Source: Odoribacter sp.
Lineage (GTDB): Bacteria > Bacteroidota > Bacteroidia > Bacteroidales > Muribaculaceae
Direction: 5' to 3'
Length of the DNA: 64,000 nucleotides
Assembly (NCBI GenBank): GCA_023663145.1
Contig: JAMPHZ010000013.1
Span: 1-64,000, forward strand
Shown: positions 50,594 to 59,544 of the stretch, one piece after another
Position numbering within the stretch: position 1 is the first letter of the stretch
Layout: every line of letters starts with the position of its first letter
The notes under the pieces: generated by a model
Databases searched by the model: none
Told to the model about the DNA's origin: nothing
Seen by the model: only the letters and a program-made list of their open reading frames with translations
Made by a program: the position numbers and the translations under genes

Positions 50594-53035
50594 TCAGTTA
50601 ATCACAACAATTTTTGTAACAGCACCTGATGATTCACCCGAGCTGTTTTGCGAAGCATACACCATGTATACGCCCGAACGCACACGGCTTCCGTCACGGT
50701 TGCATCCGTCCCATACCACCATGCCTCCTTCGGAAGTTCCTTCCCAGAACACATTACCCTGCATGTCAGCAATCTTCACGAGAGAATTGTCCATAAGGCC
50801 GTTGATGGTAATCCATCCGGTATATTCTGGGCGCACCGGATTTGGAAACGCATATACCTCGGAATAGTCATCTGAAGCCGGAGCAGATGTCGAACTGTAT
50901 AAGAACATACCGTCAGGGGTGCCTAAAAGCACATCGTTGCTGTTGGAATCACATGCAACAGTATATACTTCATTAGACAGGAGCGGCGAGTTGTCTGTAT
51001 TGAAATGTTCAAGAATCTCTGTGCCGTCTTCATTCACAAGATAAACACCCGAAGCCTGTGTTGCTATCCACTTACGGTTTGATGGATCCACAGCTATGTA
51101 ATAGATAAGTTCGCTCGAAAGCAGATAGTCAGCATAGTTTGTACCGTCATTTCTCGAGACCTTGGGCCTTATCACATTAAGGCGGTCAGTGCCGGCATCA
51201 ACTCCCAACTGATCAATATCCCTTATTACGAAAACACCGGCCGAGGTACCTACCCACACGTGGTTGTTCTTATCCACGGTCACGCATGTCTTGAATGTCG
51301 GGGTGCTCTGTGTACCGTCTTGATCAACAAATGAAGTGTAAGATACAAAAGAGTCATCAGTAAACGATGATGTACCCTTCGTATCATAACCAATCATTGG
51401 TCCGCCATATGATCCACGGATATGGAAGAGCTTGTTGGTACCGGGAATGGCAACGAGGCGCATATCACACTTACCTTCATCATCAGCAGGCCATGATGGT
51501 TTTATAAAATCGCTTCTCACTATTGAAGACGGATCGCGGCGCAACTTGTCAACAGCTGCTTTAGGAAGCACGGCAAACGGGCTGTCTTTATAGGCCCACA
51601 CCCCTATCCACAGGTTACCCATCTGGTCAAATTCAATGCACTCTACTCGTGAGTTCCATGAATTACGGTTGGGTATGACACTACTTGTTATCTCATGTAA
51701 CACTTCCCTGTCTTTTATAATGATAAGACCTTCAAAGTTGTTGGCATGGTAGATGAGATCGTGGTCAACCGGATCAATAAGAGTGTTGCCCGGACCGCCA
51801 TAGAAATATTTACTGTTACGTAAATCAGCTTCCAGTTGTGACTCACTTGATGTATTTCTTACTCCATAAGGATAAACGGGAGTAAAAGTACCGTCGGTCC
51901 AGTCGTATCGCTCGCATATGAAAGGCAGGTGCTGCGACCAACCTGCGTCGCCGGCATGATGATATTCACTCATGCCAATGCGTGTAACATAAACACCTGA
52001 ACCATCAGGAGAAGATTGACAATAACCGGCACCAAACTGCTGCGAGGAAGCCGGCCTGAATTTTTCCGACAAGGTAGTATATGCATTGTTCTCTATCTTA
52101 TAACGCGCTATACCATCGTTATCGGCACCCCACATGCTGTTAAGGCCCGAGTATGTGGCAAGAATCTGATTATCAAAAACTTCATTCAGAGCCACAGTGG
52201 ATGTCACATTACCGGCTGTATCAAACAATACAAGACCGTTATCGCACTGTGCAATAAAACCGTCACGATATTTATAGAATGATACAAGGTTAGGAACAGC
52301 TACCACACGCGAAAAATAAGCTGATACCGGGGCATTAACCACAAGTTTATAAATAGTGGCATTAGCACCTGTGCCATTGACAAACAATATGTTATTGGAA
52401 TCAATCGGAATCAGTTGCTCCATTACCACTCCTGCGAGCTTGGTGAATTTATCAAGGCTGTTATGACGCTCTTCAATGGGAGAAGAAAAGAATGCGTAAT
52501 CAACATTGATGAATACGAAATCATCATTGGCAACCACATGAGGTATTGATTTACCAAGTATGGCACTTTCTTTCACCACATGATTCTGATCATCATAAAC
52601 AACCAATCCGAAACCTGTGGCTATGTATATTGAGTTGTTATTGAAAGAAACATCATTTATGGTTTTGTCAGCAGTGATGTTTGCATCTTTTATCTCAGGC
52701 ATATTCACTACACGGCCGTCGGAATATATGAGATCTATATTAGAATTATTGTATACAACCATCAGGTAATTGTTGATGTCGTTGTAATACAATTTCTGTA
52801 TACCGCTCTGTGATATACGACTGCCCGGGGTATAATATACCGTTTCGTCAAATTCTTTATCATAACTGTAGAGAGATCCACCCGTGATATAATATACTTT
52901 GGAAGATGTATCAATCACCTGGTCGAAAAATTCGCCCGACATAGGAAATACCCTCCACGAACCGGGAGCATGCTGTGCTGTAGCAGCATGCACACCTGTA
53001 ATCAGAGCTAAAAGGAGAAAGATTTTTTTTATCAT
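50594..53035 (-). CDS. porZ: Type IX secretion system protein PorZ (beta-propeller)
   Basis: 813 residues from ATG 53035 (an in-frame TTG at 53044 is the alternative). The signal peptide (about 1-20) is followed by a propeller-like series of strands (SGGSLYSYDK-type repeats and VWVGTSAGVFVI, WIATQASGVYLV, VLLGTPDGMFLY) and a C-terminal type IX sorting domain (AFPNPVRPEYTGWITINGL ... SGVYMVYA). PorZ is a surface component of the attachment complex with PorU, so both proteins being encoded here supports a working type IX system. It lies 19 bases downstream of rdgB. Confidence 0.87.
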   Translation of the reverse strand: MIKKIFLLLALITGVHAATAQHAPGSWRVFPMSGEFFDQVIDTSSKVYYITGGSLYSYDKEFDETVYYTPGSRISQSGIQKLYYNDINNYLMVVYNNSNIDLIYSDGRVVNMPEIKDANITADKTINDVSFNNNSIYIATGFGLVVYDDQNHVVKESAILGKSIPHVVANDDFVFINVDYAFFSSPIEERHNSLDKFTKLAGVVMEQLIPIDSNNILFVNGTGANATIYKLVVNAPVSAYFSRVVAVPNLVSFYKYRDGFIAQCDNGLVLFDTAGNVTSTVALNEVFDNQILATYSGLNSMWGADNDGIARYKIENNAYTTLSEKFRPASSQQFGAGYCQSSPDGSGVYVTRIGMSEYHHAGDAGWSQHLPFICERYDWTDGTFTPVYPYGVRNTSSESQLEADLRNSKYFYGGPGNTLIDPVDHDLIYHANNFEGLIIIKDREVLHEITSSVIPNRNSWNSRVECIEFDQMGNLWIGVWAYKDSPFAVLPKAAVDKLRRDPSSIVRSDFIKPSWPADDEGKCDMRLVAIPGTNKLFHIRGSYGGPMIGYDTKGTSSFTDDSFVSYTSFVDQDGTQSTPTFKTCVTVDKNNHVWVGTSAGVFVIRDIDQLGVDAGTDRLNVIRPKVSRNDGTNYADYLLSSELIYYIAVDPSNRKWIATQASGVYLVNEDGTEILEHFNTDNSPLLSNEVYTVACDSNSNDVLLGTPDGMFLYSSTSAPASDDYSEVYAFPNPVRPEYTGWITINGLMDNSLVKIADMQGNVFWEGTSEGGMVVWDGCNRDGSRVRSGVYMVYASQNSSGESSGAVTKIVVIN

Positions 53036-53054
53036 GGATAACAATTCTTATTTT

Positions 53055-53645
53055 TTAGGTAGGTTTATGCAACAAAAAACTGATAAGGCTACGTGTTGCG
53101 CGGCCACGATGCGAAATACTGTTTTTATCCTCGGGCGACGCTTCAGCAAAAGTTATATCCCAACCGCATGGTTTGAACACGGGATCATATCCGAATCCCC
53201 CGCAACCAGCAGGTTGATCTATTATCTCTCCATCTACCGAACCCTCGAAAACGTGGGTTTCAGTACCTTGGATAAGTGCTATAACAGTACGGAAACGTGC
53301 CTTTCTGTCAACTTTACCCCTGAGATTCTCAAGCAAAAGAGCCATATTGGCCGCACTGTCATGACCTTCTCCGGGAGCATAGCGTGCTGAATGCACTCCG
53401 GGAGCACCTCCAAGACTGTCTACCTCAAGACCTGTGTCATCAGCAAAACAATCATAGCCGTAGCGATCCTTGACCCAACGGGCTTTCATAACGGCATTAC
53501 CCTCAAGGGTAGGGGATGTCTCGGGTATATCATCATGGCAACCTATGTCGGCAAGTGACAATATGTGGAAGCTATCACCCACAATGCTGCGAATCTCGGC
53601 AAGCTTATGGGCGTTATTGGTAGCAAACACAATTTCCTTTTTCAT
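53055..53645 (-). CDS. rdgB: dITP/XTP pyrophosphatase (RdgB/HAM1)
   Basis: 196 residues. FATNNAHKLAEI at the N terminus, the TGLEVDSLGGAPGVHSARYA loop and GGFGYDPVF are family signatures. It hydrolyses deaminated purine triphosphates to stop their incorporation. It is 37 bases after leuS in the same operon. Confidence 0.95.
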   Translation of the reverse strand: MKKEIVFATNNAHKLAEIRSIVGDSFHILSLADIGCHDDIPETSPTLEGNAVMKARWVKDRYGYDCFADDTGLEVDSLGGAPGVHSARYAPGEGHDSAANMALLLENLRGKVDRKARFRTVIALIQGTETHVFEGSVDGEIIDQPAGCGGFGYDPVFKPCGWDITFAEASPEDKNSISHRGRATRSLISFLLHKPT

Positions 53646-53682
53646 CGTAGTTTAAACGGCTTTTTGTTTATTTTATTGCGTT

Positions 53683-56457
53683 TCAGCCTACAACAATATT
53701 CACAATCTTGCCTGGTACAACAATTATTTTACGTATCTGCTTCCCATCAATCCATTTTGCGGCACCTTCATGTGCAAGTGCAATCTTTTCAACCTCCTCG
53801 CGTGGAGTGGCGGCGTCTACGGTTATATTGAAGCGGGCCTTGCCATTAAAAGATACAGCGTAGTTAACCGTGGATTCCTTGAGAAAATCCTCATTCCATG
53901 CCGGCCATTTGGCATCACACACAGTGGTGTCGTGACCGAGAGCCGAATGCCAGAGTTCCTCAGCCACATGCGGAGCAAAAGGAGCCAGAACAACTACAAG
54001 ATCTTCAAGCACTTCACGTGAATGACATCCACGGCGGGTAAGTTCATTAACACATATCATGAATGCAGCTACAGATGTATTGTAGGAGAAATTCTCAATG
54101 TCGCCTGTTACTTTTTTAATGAGTGTATGTATGATCTTGAGATCTTCGGGTGCAGGTTTGGAATCATCGACCAGCAATGTGTCACCTTTATAGAATAACG
54201 CCCACAATTTCTTGATAAAACGGTTTACTCCGTCTATACCGTTCGTATCCCATGGTTTTGATTGCTCAAGAGGTCCGAGGAACATTTCATACAGACGCAG
54301 GGTGTCGGCTCCGTAACGTTCAACAATATCATCAGGATTAACTACATTGAACATTGATTTCGACATTTTTTCAACCGCGTATCCGCAGATATATTTACCG
54401 TCTTCGAGAATGAATTCGGCCGTGGCAAAGTCAGGTCTCCATTTTTTGAAACCTTCTGTATCAAGAACATCATTGCTAACCAGGGATATATCAACGCGGA
54501 TTGGTGTTGTGTCGTATTTATCCTTAAGACCAAGGCTAACAAACGTATTTGTATCCTTTATACGATATACAAAACTTGTACGGCCCTGAATCATGCCTTG
54601 ATTTACAAGCTTGCGGAATGGTTCATTCTCACACACTTTGCCAAGATCGTAAAGGAACTTGTTCCAAAAACGGCTGTAAATGAGATGACCGGTAGCATGT
54701 TCCGTACCACCTATGTAAAGGTCAACCTGACGCCAATATCCATTTGCTTCCTCTGATACGAGCTGTTCATCGTTGCGGGGATCCATATAACGCAGATAAT
54801 AAGCGCTTGAACCTGCAAAACCGGGCATTGTATTAAGTTCAAGAGGATAACCTTCCTCTGTTTTCCAATTTTCGGCACGGCCCAACGGCGGTTCACCTTT
54901 CTCGGTAGGCAGATATTCACTTATCTCCGGTAACCGCAGAGGCAATTTATCAATGGGCAGCATGTGTGGAATGCCGTCTTTGTAATATACAGGAAATGGC
55001 TCACCCCAGTAACGTTGACGACTGAATATTGCATCGCGAAGGCGATAATTCACCTTCACCCGACCAATACCTTTCTCCTCTATAAATTTTTTTGTGGCGG
55101 CTATAGCATCCTTAACCTGAAGTCCGTTCAAATCAAGTTCAGGACCGCAACTGTTGATCATTATTCCTTCCTTGGCATCAAAACTCTGTTCTGACACATC
55201 AGCTCCTTCGATAAGAGGAATCACCGGTAGATCAAATGCCCGCGCAAACGCGTAGTCGCGGCTGTCGTGGGCAGGAACTGCCATGATGGCTCCTGTACCA
55301 TAACCTGCAAGTACATAATCGCTTACCCATATTGGAATATTCTTTCCGGTAAGAGGATTTATAGCGTATGATCCTGTAAAAACACCTGAAACCTTCTTGT
55401 CAATCATGCGCTCACGTTCAGTCTTGTGTTTCACAGCCTTAAGATATTCATCAACAGCTTCACGGTGTTCAGGCGCTGTAACCTGTGATACATACTCGCT
55501 CTCCGGAGCAAGAACCATGAATGTGACACCGAAAATAGTGTCGGCACGGGTAGTAAAAATATCAAGGTCAATATCGGTTCCGGCAACCTTGAATTTCATT
55601 TCTGCACCTTCGCTGCGGCCTATCCAATTGCGTTGCGTCTCCTTAAGAGAATCAGTCCAGTCAAGTTTTTCAAGATCTTCAAGCAGGCGACCTGCATAAG
55701 CTGAAACACGCAGACACCACTGGTACATGAGTTTTTGTTCAACAGGATATCCTCCACGCACACTCAGGCCTTCGCTCACTTCATCATTGGCAAGTACGGT
55801 TCCAAGTTGCGGACACCAGTTTACCATGGTATTTCCAAGATAAGCTATGCGGTAGTTCATCAATACCTCGGAACGCTCTTTTTCATTCATGGCCTTCCAC
55901 TGGTCGGCTGTGAATTCCATTTCCTTACCTGCTGCGGCATTCAGACCGGCAGTGCCGTTTTGTTCGAAGTGTGATATTAGATCTGCGATGGGCATAGCCT
56001 TATCAAGAGCTGTATCATAGTAATGATTGAACATCTCAATAAATGCCCATTGGGTCCATTTATAATATCCGGGATCACATGTGCGTACTTCACGATCCCA
56101 ATCATAGCAAAAACCTATTTTATCGAGTTGGGAACGATAACGTGCTATATTTTCGGTTGTGGTCTTTTCAGGATGCTGACCTGTCTGGATCGCATATTGT
56201 TCGGCCGGAAGTCCATATGAGTCATAACCCATTGGATGCAACACATTGAAACCTTGCAATCTCTTATAACGTGAATAAATATCGCTTGCTATATAACCTA
56301 ATGGATGACCAACGTGCAAACCTGCTCCCGATGGATATGGAAACATGTCAAGTACATAGAATTTAGGTCTGTTTTTATCTATTTCAGCCTTATAGGTTTT
56401 GTTTTCTTTCCATTGCTGTTGCCAGCGCTGTTCTATTTCGCGATGTTTGTATTCCAT
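53683..56457 (-). CDS. leuS: Leucyl-tRNA synthetase
   Basis: 924 residues. The HIGH signature is in [15 protein letters not shown] (about residue 45) and KMSKS in [11 protein letters not shown]. The CP1 editing domain and C-terminal anticodon-binding domain are present. A segment near 54350-54660 ([33 protein letters not shown]) is the Bacteroidetes-type insertion before KMSKS. nadA lies 23 bases upstream and rdgB 37 bases downstream. Confidence 0.97.
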   Translation of the reverse strand: MEYKHREIEQRWQQQWKENKTYKAEIDKNRPKFYVLDMFPYPSGAGLHVGHPLGYIASDIYSRYKRLQGFNVLHPMGYDSYGLPAEQYAIQTGQHPEKTTTENIARYRSQLDKIGFCYDWDREVRTCDPGYYKWTQWAFIEMFNHYYDTALDKAMPIADLISHFEQNGTAGLNAAAGKEMEFTADQWKAMNEKERSEVLMNYRIAYLGNTMVNWCPQLGTVLANDEVSEGLSVRGGYPVEQKLMYQWCLRVSAYAGRLLEDLEKLDWTDSLKETQRNWIGRSEGAEMKFKVAGTDIDLDIFTTRADTIFGVTFMVLAPESEYVSQVTAPEHREAVDEYLKAVKHKTERERMIDKKVSGVFTGSYAINPLTGKNIPIWVSDYVLAGYGTGAIMAVPAHDSRDYAFARAFDLPVIPLIEGADVSEQSFDAKEGIMINSCGPELDLNGLQVKDAIAATKKFIEEKGIGRVKVNYRLRDAIFSRQRYWGEPFPVYYKDGIPHMLPIDKLPLRLPEISEYLPTEKGEPPLGRAENWKTEEGYPLELNTMPGFAGSSAYYLRYMDPRNDEQLVSEEANGYWRQVDLYIGGTEHATGHLIYSRFWNKFLYDLGKVCENEPFRKLVNQGMIQGRTSFVYRIKDTNTFVSLGLKDKYDTTPIRVDISLVSNDVLDTEGFKKWRPDFATAEFILEDGKYICGYAVEKMSKSMFNVVNPDDIVERYGADTLRLYEMFLGPLEQSKPWDTNGIDGVNRFIKKLWALFYKGDTLLVDDSKPAPEDLKIIHTLIKKVTGDIENFSYNTSVAAFMICVNELTRRGCHSREVLEDLVVVLAPFAPHVAEELWHSALGHDTTVCDAKWPAWNEDFLKESTVNYAVSFNGKARFNITVDAATPREEVEKIALAHEGAAKWIDGKQIRKIIVVPGKIVNIVVG

Positions 56458-56480
56458 TGTAATCGGTTTAATTTTTCTGT

Positions 56481-57431
56481 TTAAGAAAGACTGAGCATTC
56501 GCTCGATAGGGCGCCGTGCACGGTCAGCAAGCGCCGGATCAATTGTAATCTCCGGAGTTTCGTCACGCAGGCAGCGGTACAACTTCTCGAGAGTATTAAG
56601 TTTCATGAACGAGCAGTCATTGCATGCACATGTAGAGTCGTTGGGAGGGGCAGGAATGAATGTTTTGTCAGGACAATCTTTCTGCATGCTGTGCAAGATT
56701 CCGCTCTCAGTTGCCACTATAAACTCTTTGGCTTCTGAATTACGGGCGTAATCAAGCAGCGCGGCAGTGGAACCAACCTTTGAAGCTATCATTACCAATG
56801 GCCGCTTACATTCAGGATGCACAAGAACCTCGGCATCGGGATGCTGCTTCTTAAGCTCCATTATTTTTTCAAGCGAGAATTGCTCATGTACATGGCATGC
56901 ACCATCCCACAACACCATATTGCGCCCGGTGATACTGTTTATATAATTACCAAGATTACGGTCAGGACCGAATATTATTTTTTCATCACTGGGGAGTGTG
57001 TCTATGATCTTGCGGGCATTGCCTGAAGTCACAAGTATATCTGTGAGGGCTTTCACTCCAACAGATGTGTTAACGTACGATACAACTGTATGACCTGGAT
57101 GAGCGTTTATGAATTTCTCGAAATCCTCAGCCGGACAACTGTCGGCAAGTGAACAACCGGCCGAAGCATCTGGCACTATCACCTTTTTATCAGGACAGAG
57201 CAGTTTGGCTGTCTCTCCCATGAAATGTACACCGCATAATACTATGATCTCTGCATCATCAAGCTTGGCTGCATATTGAGCCAAAGCCAAGGAATCACCT
57301 ATATGATCAGCTATATCCTGAATGTCTCCCTGTTGGTAATAGTGGGCCAGAATCACAGCCTTTTTTTCCTTCTTCAGAATTTCTATTTTTTGCTTAAGCT
57401 GTTCTTTGCTCATGCGGTTTTCAACATCCAT
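56481..57431 (-). CDS. nadA: Quinolinate synthase
   Basis: 316 residues. [25 protein letters not shown], the cysteine segments [14 protein letters not shown] and [18 protein letters not shown], and MALCVHPECKR-like [10 protein letters not shown] mark NadA, whose three conserved Cys bind a [4Fe-4S] cluster. It condenses iminoaspartate with dihydroxyacetone phosphate to quinolinate in NAD synthesis. nadB and nadC are not in the window. It leads the nadA-leuS-rdgB-porZ operon, with a leader of about 220 bases. Confidence 0.95.
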   Translation of the reverse strand: MDVENRMSKEQLKQKIEILKKEKKAVILAHYYQQGDIQDIADHIGDSLALAQYAAKLDDAEIIVLCGVHFMGETAKLLCPDKKVIVPDASAGCSLADSCPAEDFEKFINAHPGHTVVSYVNTSVGVKALTDILVTSGNARKIIDTLPSDEKIIFGPDRNLGNYINSITGRNMVLWDGACHVHEQFSLEKIMELKKQHPDAEVLVHPECKRPLVMIASKVGSTAALLDYARNSEAKEFIVATESGILHSMQKDCPDKTFIPAPPNDSTCACNDCSFMKLNTLEKLYRCLRDETPEITIDPALADRARRPIERMLSLS

Positions 57432-57842
57432 TTTTTTATTTTTCTATATTTTTAAAAGAAAAATTTCAGACCTAATAAAAAGGTAATAATAATAATGGGG
57501 TGTTAAAAAGTTCAATAACTTTATGGGATTAAACTTGCTTTTTCGGGTTATTGAATGAAAAGCTCTGTTTATCTACCTGTTATCAACACTTGTTGTTGTT
57601 GATTATCAAAAAGTTTCAAACTTTATCAACATCATGTTTATAAAGTGCAAAGTTAATAAATTCTTTGCGAAATAACTTCAAAAACATGTATAAAAACGTG
57701 CTCTTTTTATGATGATGAGGGTTAATAACATTTAAGTCGCCTATATTGATTATATTTTATGATGATTGGTATTTACATTATAAACAGCTTTTTCTACACT
57801 TTATCAACATAGTTATCAACATAGTTTTTTGAGTAAAAAAAT
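57432..57842. other. AT-rich spacer with four TTATCAACA sites (candidate DnaA-box cluster)
   Basis: No gene is visible in these 411 bases. Four exact TTATCAACA sequences, all on the plus strand, are at 57580-57588, 57623-57631, 57801-57809 and 57813-57821, with near-matches TTATCAAAA (57603-57611) and TTATCTACC (57569-57577). They differ by one base from the TTATCCACA DnaA consensus. The stretch is very AT-rich, with long T and A runs. It fits an origin of replication or a DnaA-binding regulatory site, but sequence alone cannot choose. Confidence 0.5.
57648..57682 (-). promoter_or_regulatory. Probable promoter of the nadA-leuS operon
   Basis: On the minus strand TTTG (57679-57682), 23 bases, TAACTTTG (57648-57655). 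It would give a nadA leader of about 217 bases that spans two of the TTATCAACA sites. Confidence 0.5.
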
Positions 57843-57863
57843 ATGCTTAACTTTACAGCCATT

Positions 57864-59027
57864 ATGAAAAACAAGCAATCTCTTACTATAGGTTTTGATG
57901 CCAAGAGGGCGTTTCTCAACAATACAGGACTTGGCAATTATTCGCGTCTCGTGGCTGCGACAATGGCTGCGGTATATCCGCATAACAAATATGTGCTTTT
58001 CACTACAAAGGTAAGAGAAAACAAGCGTATTGAACCTTTGCTGATGCGGGATAATATTGATGTTTTTTCAACTCCGGGGTTATGGAAAAAATGTCCTGCT
58101 TTGTGGCGCACTTTTACAATGGGCAGTGATGTTGCCGCCACTGGAATTGATATTTTCCATGGATTGAGCAATGAAATACCTGTAGGTCCGATGCCTTGTC
58201 CTACTGTGGTGACTGTTCATGATCTTATATGGCGGCGCGTGCCGCAGGACTATGCGGCGGTAGACCGTATGCTCTATGATATGAAGTATCGTGCATCTGC
58301 ACGCCGTGCCACACGTATCATTGCCATAAGTGAAAAAACACGCGACGATATTGTTCAGGATTGGAGTATAGATCCGGCAAAGATAGATGTGATATATCAA
58401 GGATGTGATCCAATATTCTCTCAACACATCGATTATGAAAAACGGAAGGAAGTGCTCGATAAATACGGTATTGTGGGAAGATATATCATTTCTGTTGGAA
58501 CTGTGCAGTCGCGGAAAAACCAGTTGTTGACAGTCAGGGCTCTTGAGGCTTTGCCACAAGATGTGAAACTGGTGATAGTGGGCGGAAGTGAAAGAAAGTA
58601 TGGAATGGAAGTTGAGAAAACTATTTGCAAACTCAACCTTTCCAATAGAGTGAAATGGTTGAAAAATGTACCTTTTGATCATTTACCTTATTTATATTCA
58701 GGTGCGGAAGTATCTGCTTATACTTCCAGATATGAAGGATTCGGAATACCTGTTATAGAATCATTGAATTCCGGTACACCTGTTGTGGCTTGCACAGGAT
58801 CATGCCTTGAAGAGGCCGGAGGACCTGGTGCTCTGTATGTAAGTGCCGATGATGTGAAAGCTACCGCAGATGCTATAAATTCTATACTTGAAAAACGCTA
58901 TTTACATGACCGGCTTGTAGAAGCAGGTCGCTGGCATGTAAAAAAATTCAACAGCAAGGATTTTGCGACTTCGCTCATGGCTACTTATAATAAAGCCTTG
59001 GTAGATTATATATTAAGCAGAAATTGA
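57864..59027 (+). CDS. GT4-family glycosyltransferase
   Basis: 387 residues from ATG 57864; ATG 57843 gives seven more, but a TAACTTTA box lies between the two, so the later start is preferred. The GT-B fold shows GFDAKRAFLNNTGLGNYSR at the start, VISVGTVQSRKNQLLTVRALE in the middle, and the donor-binding segment SRYEGFGIPVIESLNSGTPVVAC with the ExxxE-type pair. The sugar and acceptor are unknown. It is the only plus-strand gene between the AT-rich spacer and luxS. Confidence 0.88.
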   Translation: MKNKQSLTIGFDAKRAFLNNTGLGNYSRLVAATMAAVYPHNKYVLFTTKVRENKRIEPLLMRDNIDVFSTPGLWKKCPALWRTFTMGSDVAATGIDIFHGLSNEIPVGPMPCPTVVTVHDLIWRRVPQDYAAVDRMLYDMKYRASARRATRIIAISEKTRDDIVQDWSIDPAKIDVIYQGCDPIFSQHIDYEKRKEVLDKYGIVGRYIISVGTVQSRKNQLLTVRALEALPQDVKLVIVGGSERKYGMEVEKTICKLNLSNRVKWLKNVPFDHLPYLYSGAEVSAYTSRYEGFGIPVIESLNSGTPVVACTGSCLEEAGGPGALYVSADDVKATADAINSILEKRYLHDRLVEAGRWHVKKFNSKDFATSLMATYNKALVDYILSRN

Positions 59028-59049
59028 AAATCAGTTTCCAATTGTAGAC

Positions 59050-59541
59050 TTAAAAAGAGACATCAAATATCTGGTGAGGAACCCGGGTATTTATGAATAT
59101 TGCTGCTTTACGGCTCATGAATATATGACCTGTGGATGCTTTTTTTATGTCATCCATTACCGGATGTTCAAGGTTATTTATCATGGCATGTTTCCATCGG
59201 CTTTTCACAGTTGACACTGAGTCAAGACATATCATCATATCGGCTTCACCCTCTGATATGATTTTAACAGGATGGGCGGCGTGGACAATTGTTGCCACTT
59301 TCTTTACTTGTGATATGTCGGAGCCTGCAATTTCCACAGTTGCAGGTGTTAGAAATGCTACTGTGCGGAATATAAGTTCAGCCGATATATTGCAATATGG
59401 CTTAGGCAGGGTAGGGTAGGCGTAATATGTGTAGTATGGTAACGGATGAATTACATCAGTTATGAATTGATAGGCCGATGGTGAGTGCACACCGAAACCT
59501 TTGCTATGTCTCAGCCTCCTGAAAGCCTGCCAAAACCACAT
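59050..59541 (-). CDS. Shortened relative of the Bacteroidetes HSPF-type methyltransferases
   Basis: 163 residues. The N-terminal RRLRHSKGFGVHSPSAYQFITDVI resembles the KNAHGIHSPFVF start of a ~240-residue class I methyltransferase family of Bacteroidetes. The SAM-binding glycine loop that should follow is missing or strongly degenerate, and the middle (TVEIAGSDISQVKKVATIVHAAHPVKIISEGEADMMICLDSV) keeps only part of a Rossmann pattern. It may be a non-catalytic remnant. It lies three bases downstream of the YfhO gene. Confidence 0.55.
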   Translation of the reverse strand: MWFWQAFRRLRHSKGFGVHSPSAYQFITDVIHPLPYYTYYAYPTLPKPYCNISAELIFRTVAFLTPATVEIAGSDISQVKKVATIVHAAHPVKIISEGEADMMICLDSVSTVKSRWKHAMINNLEHPVMDDIKKASTGHIFMSRKAAIFINTRVPHQIFDVSF

Positions 59542-59544
59542 TTT

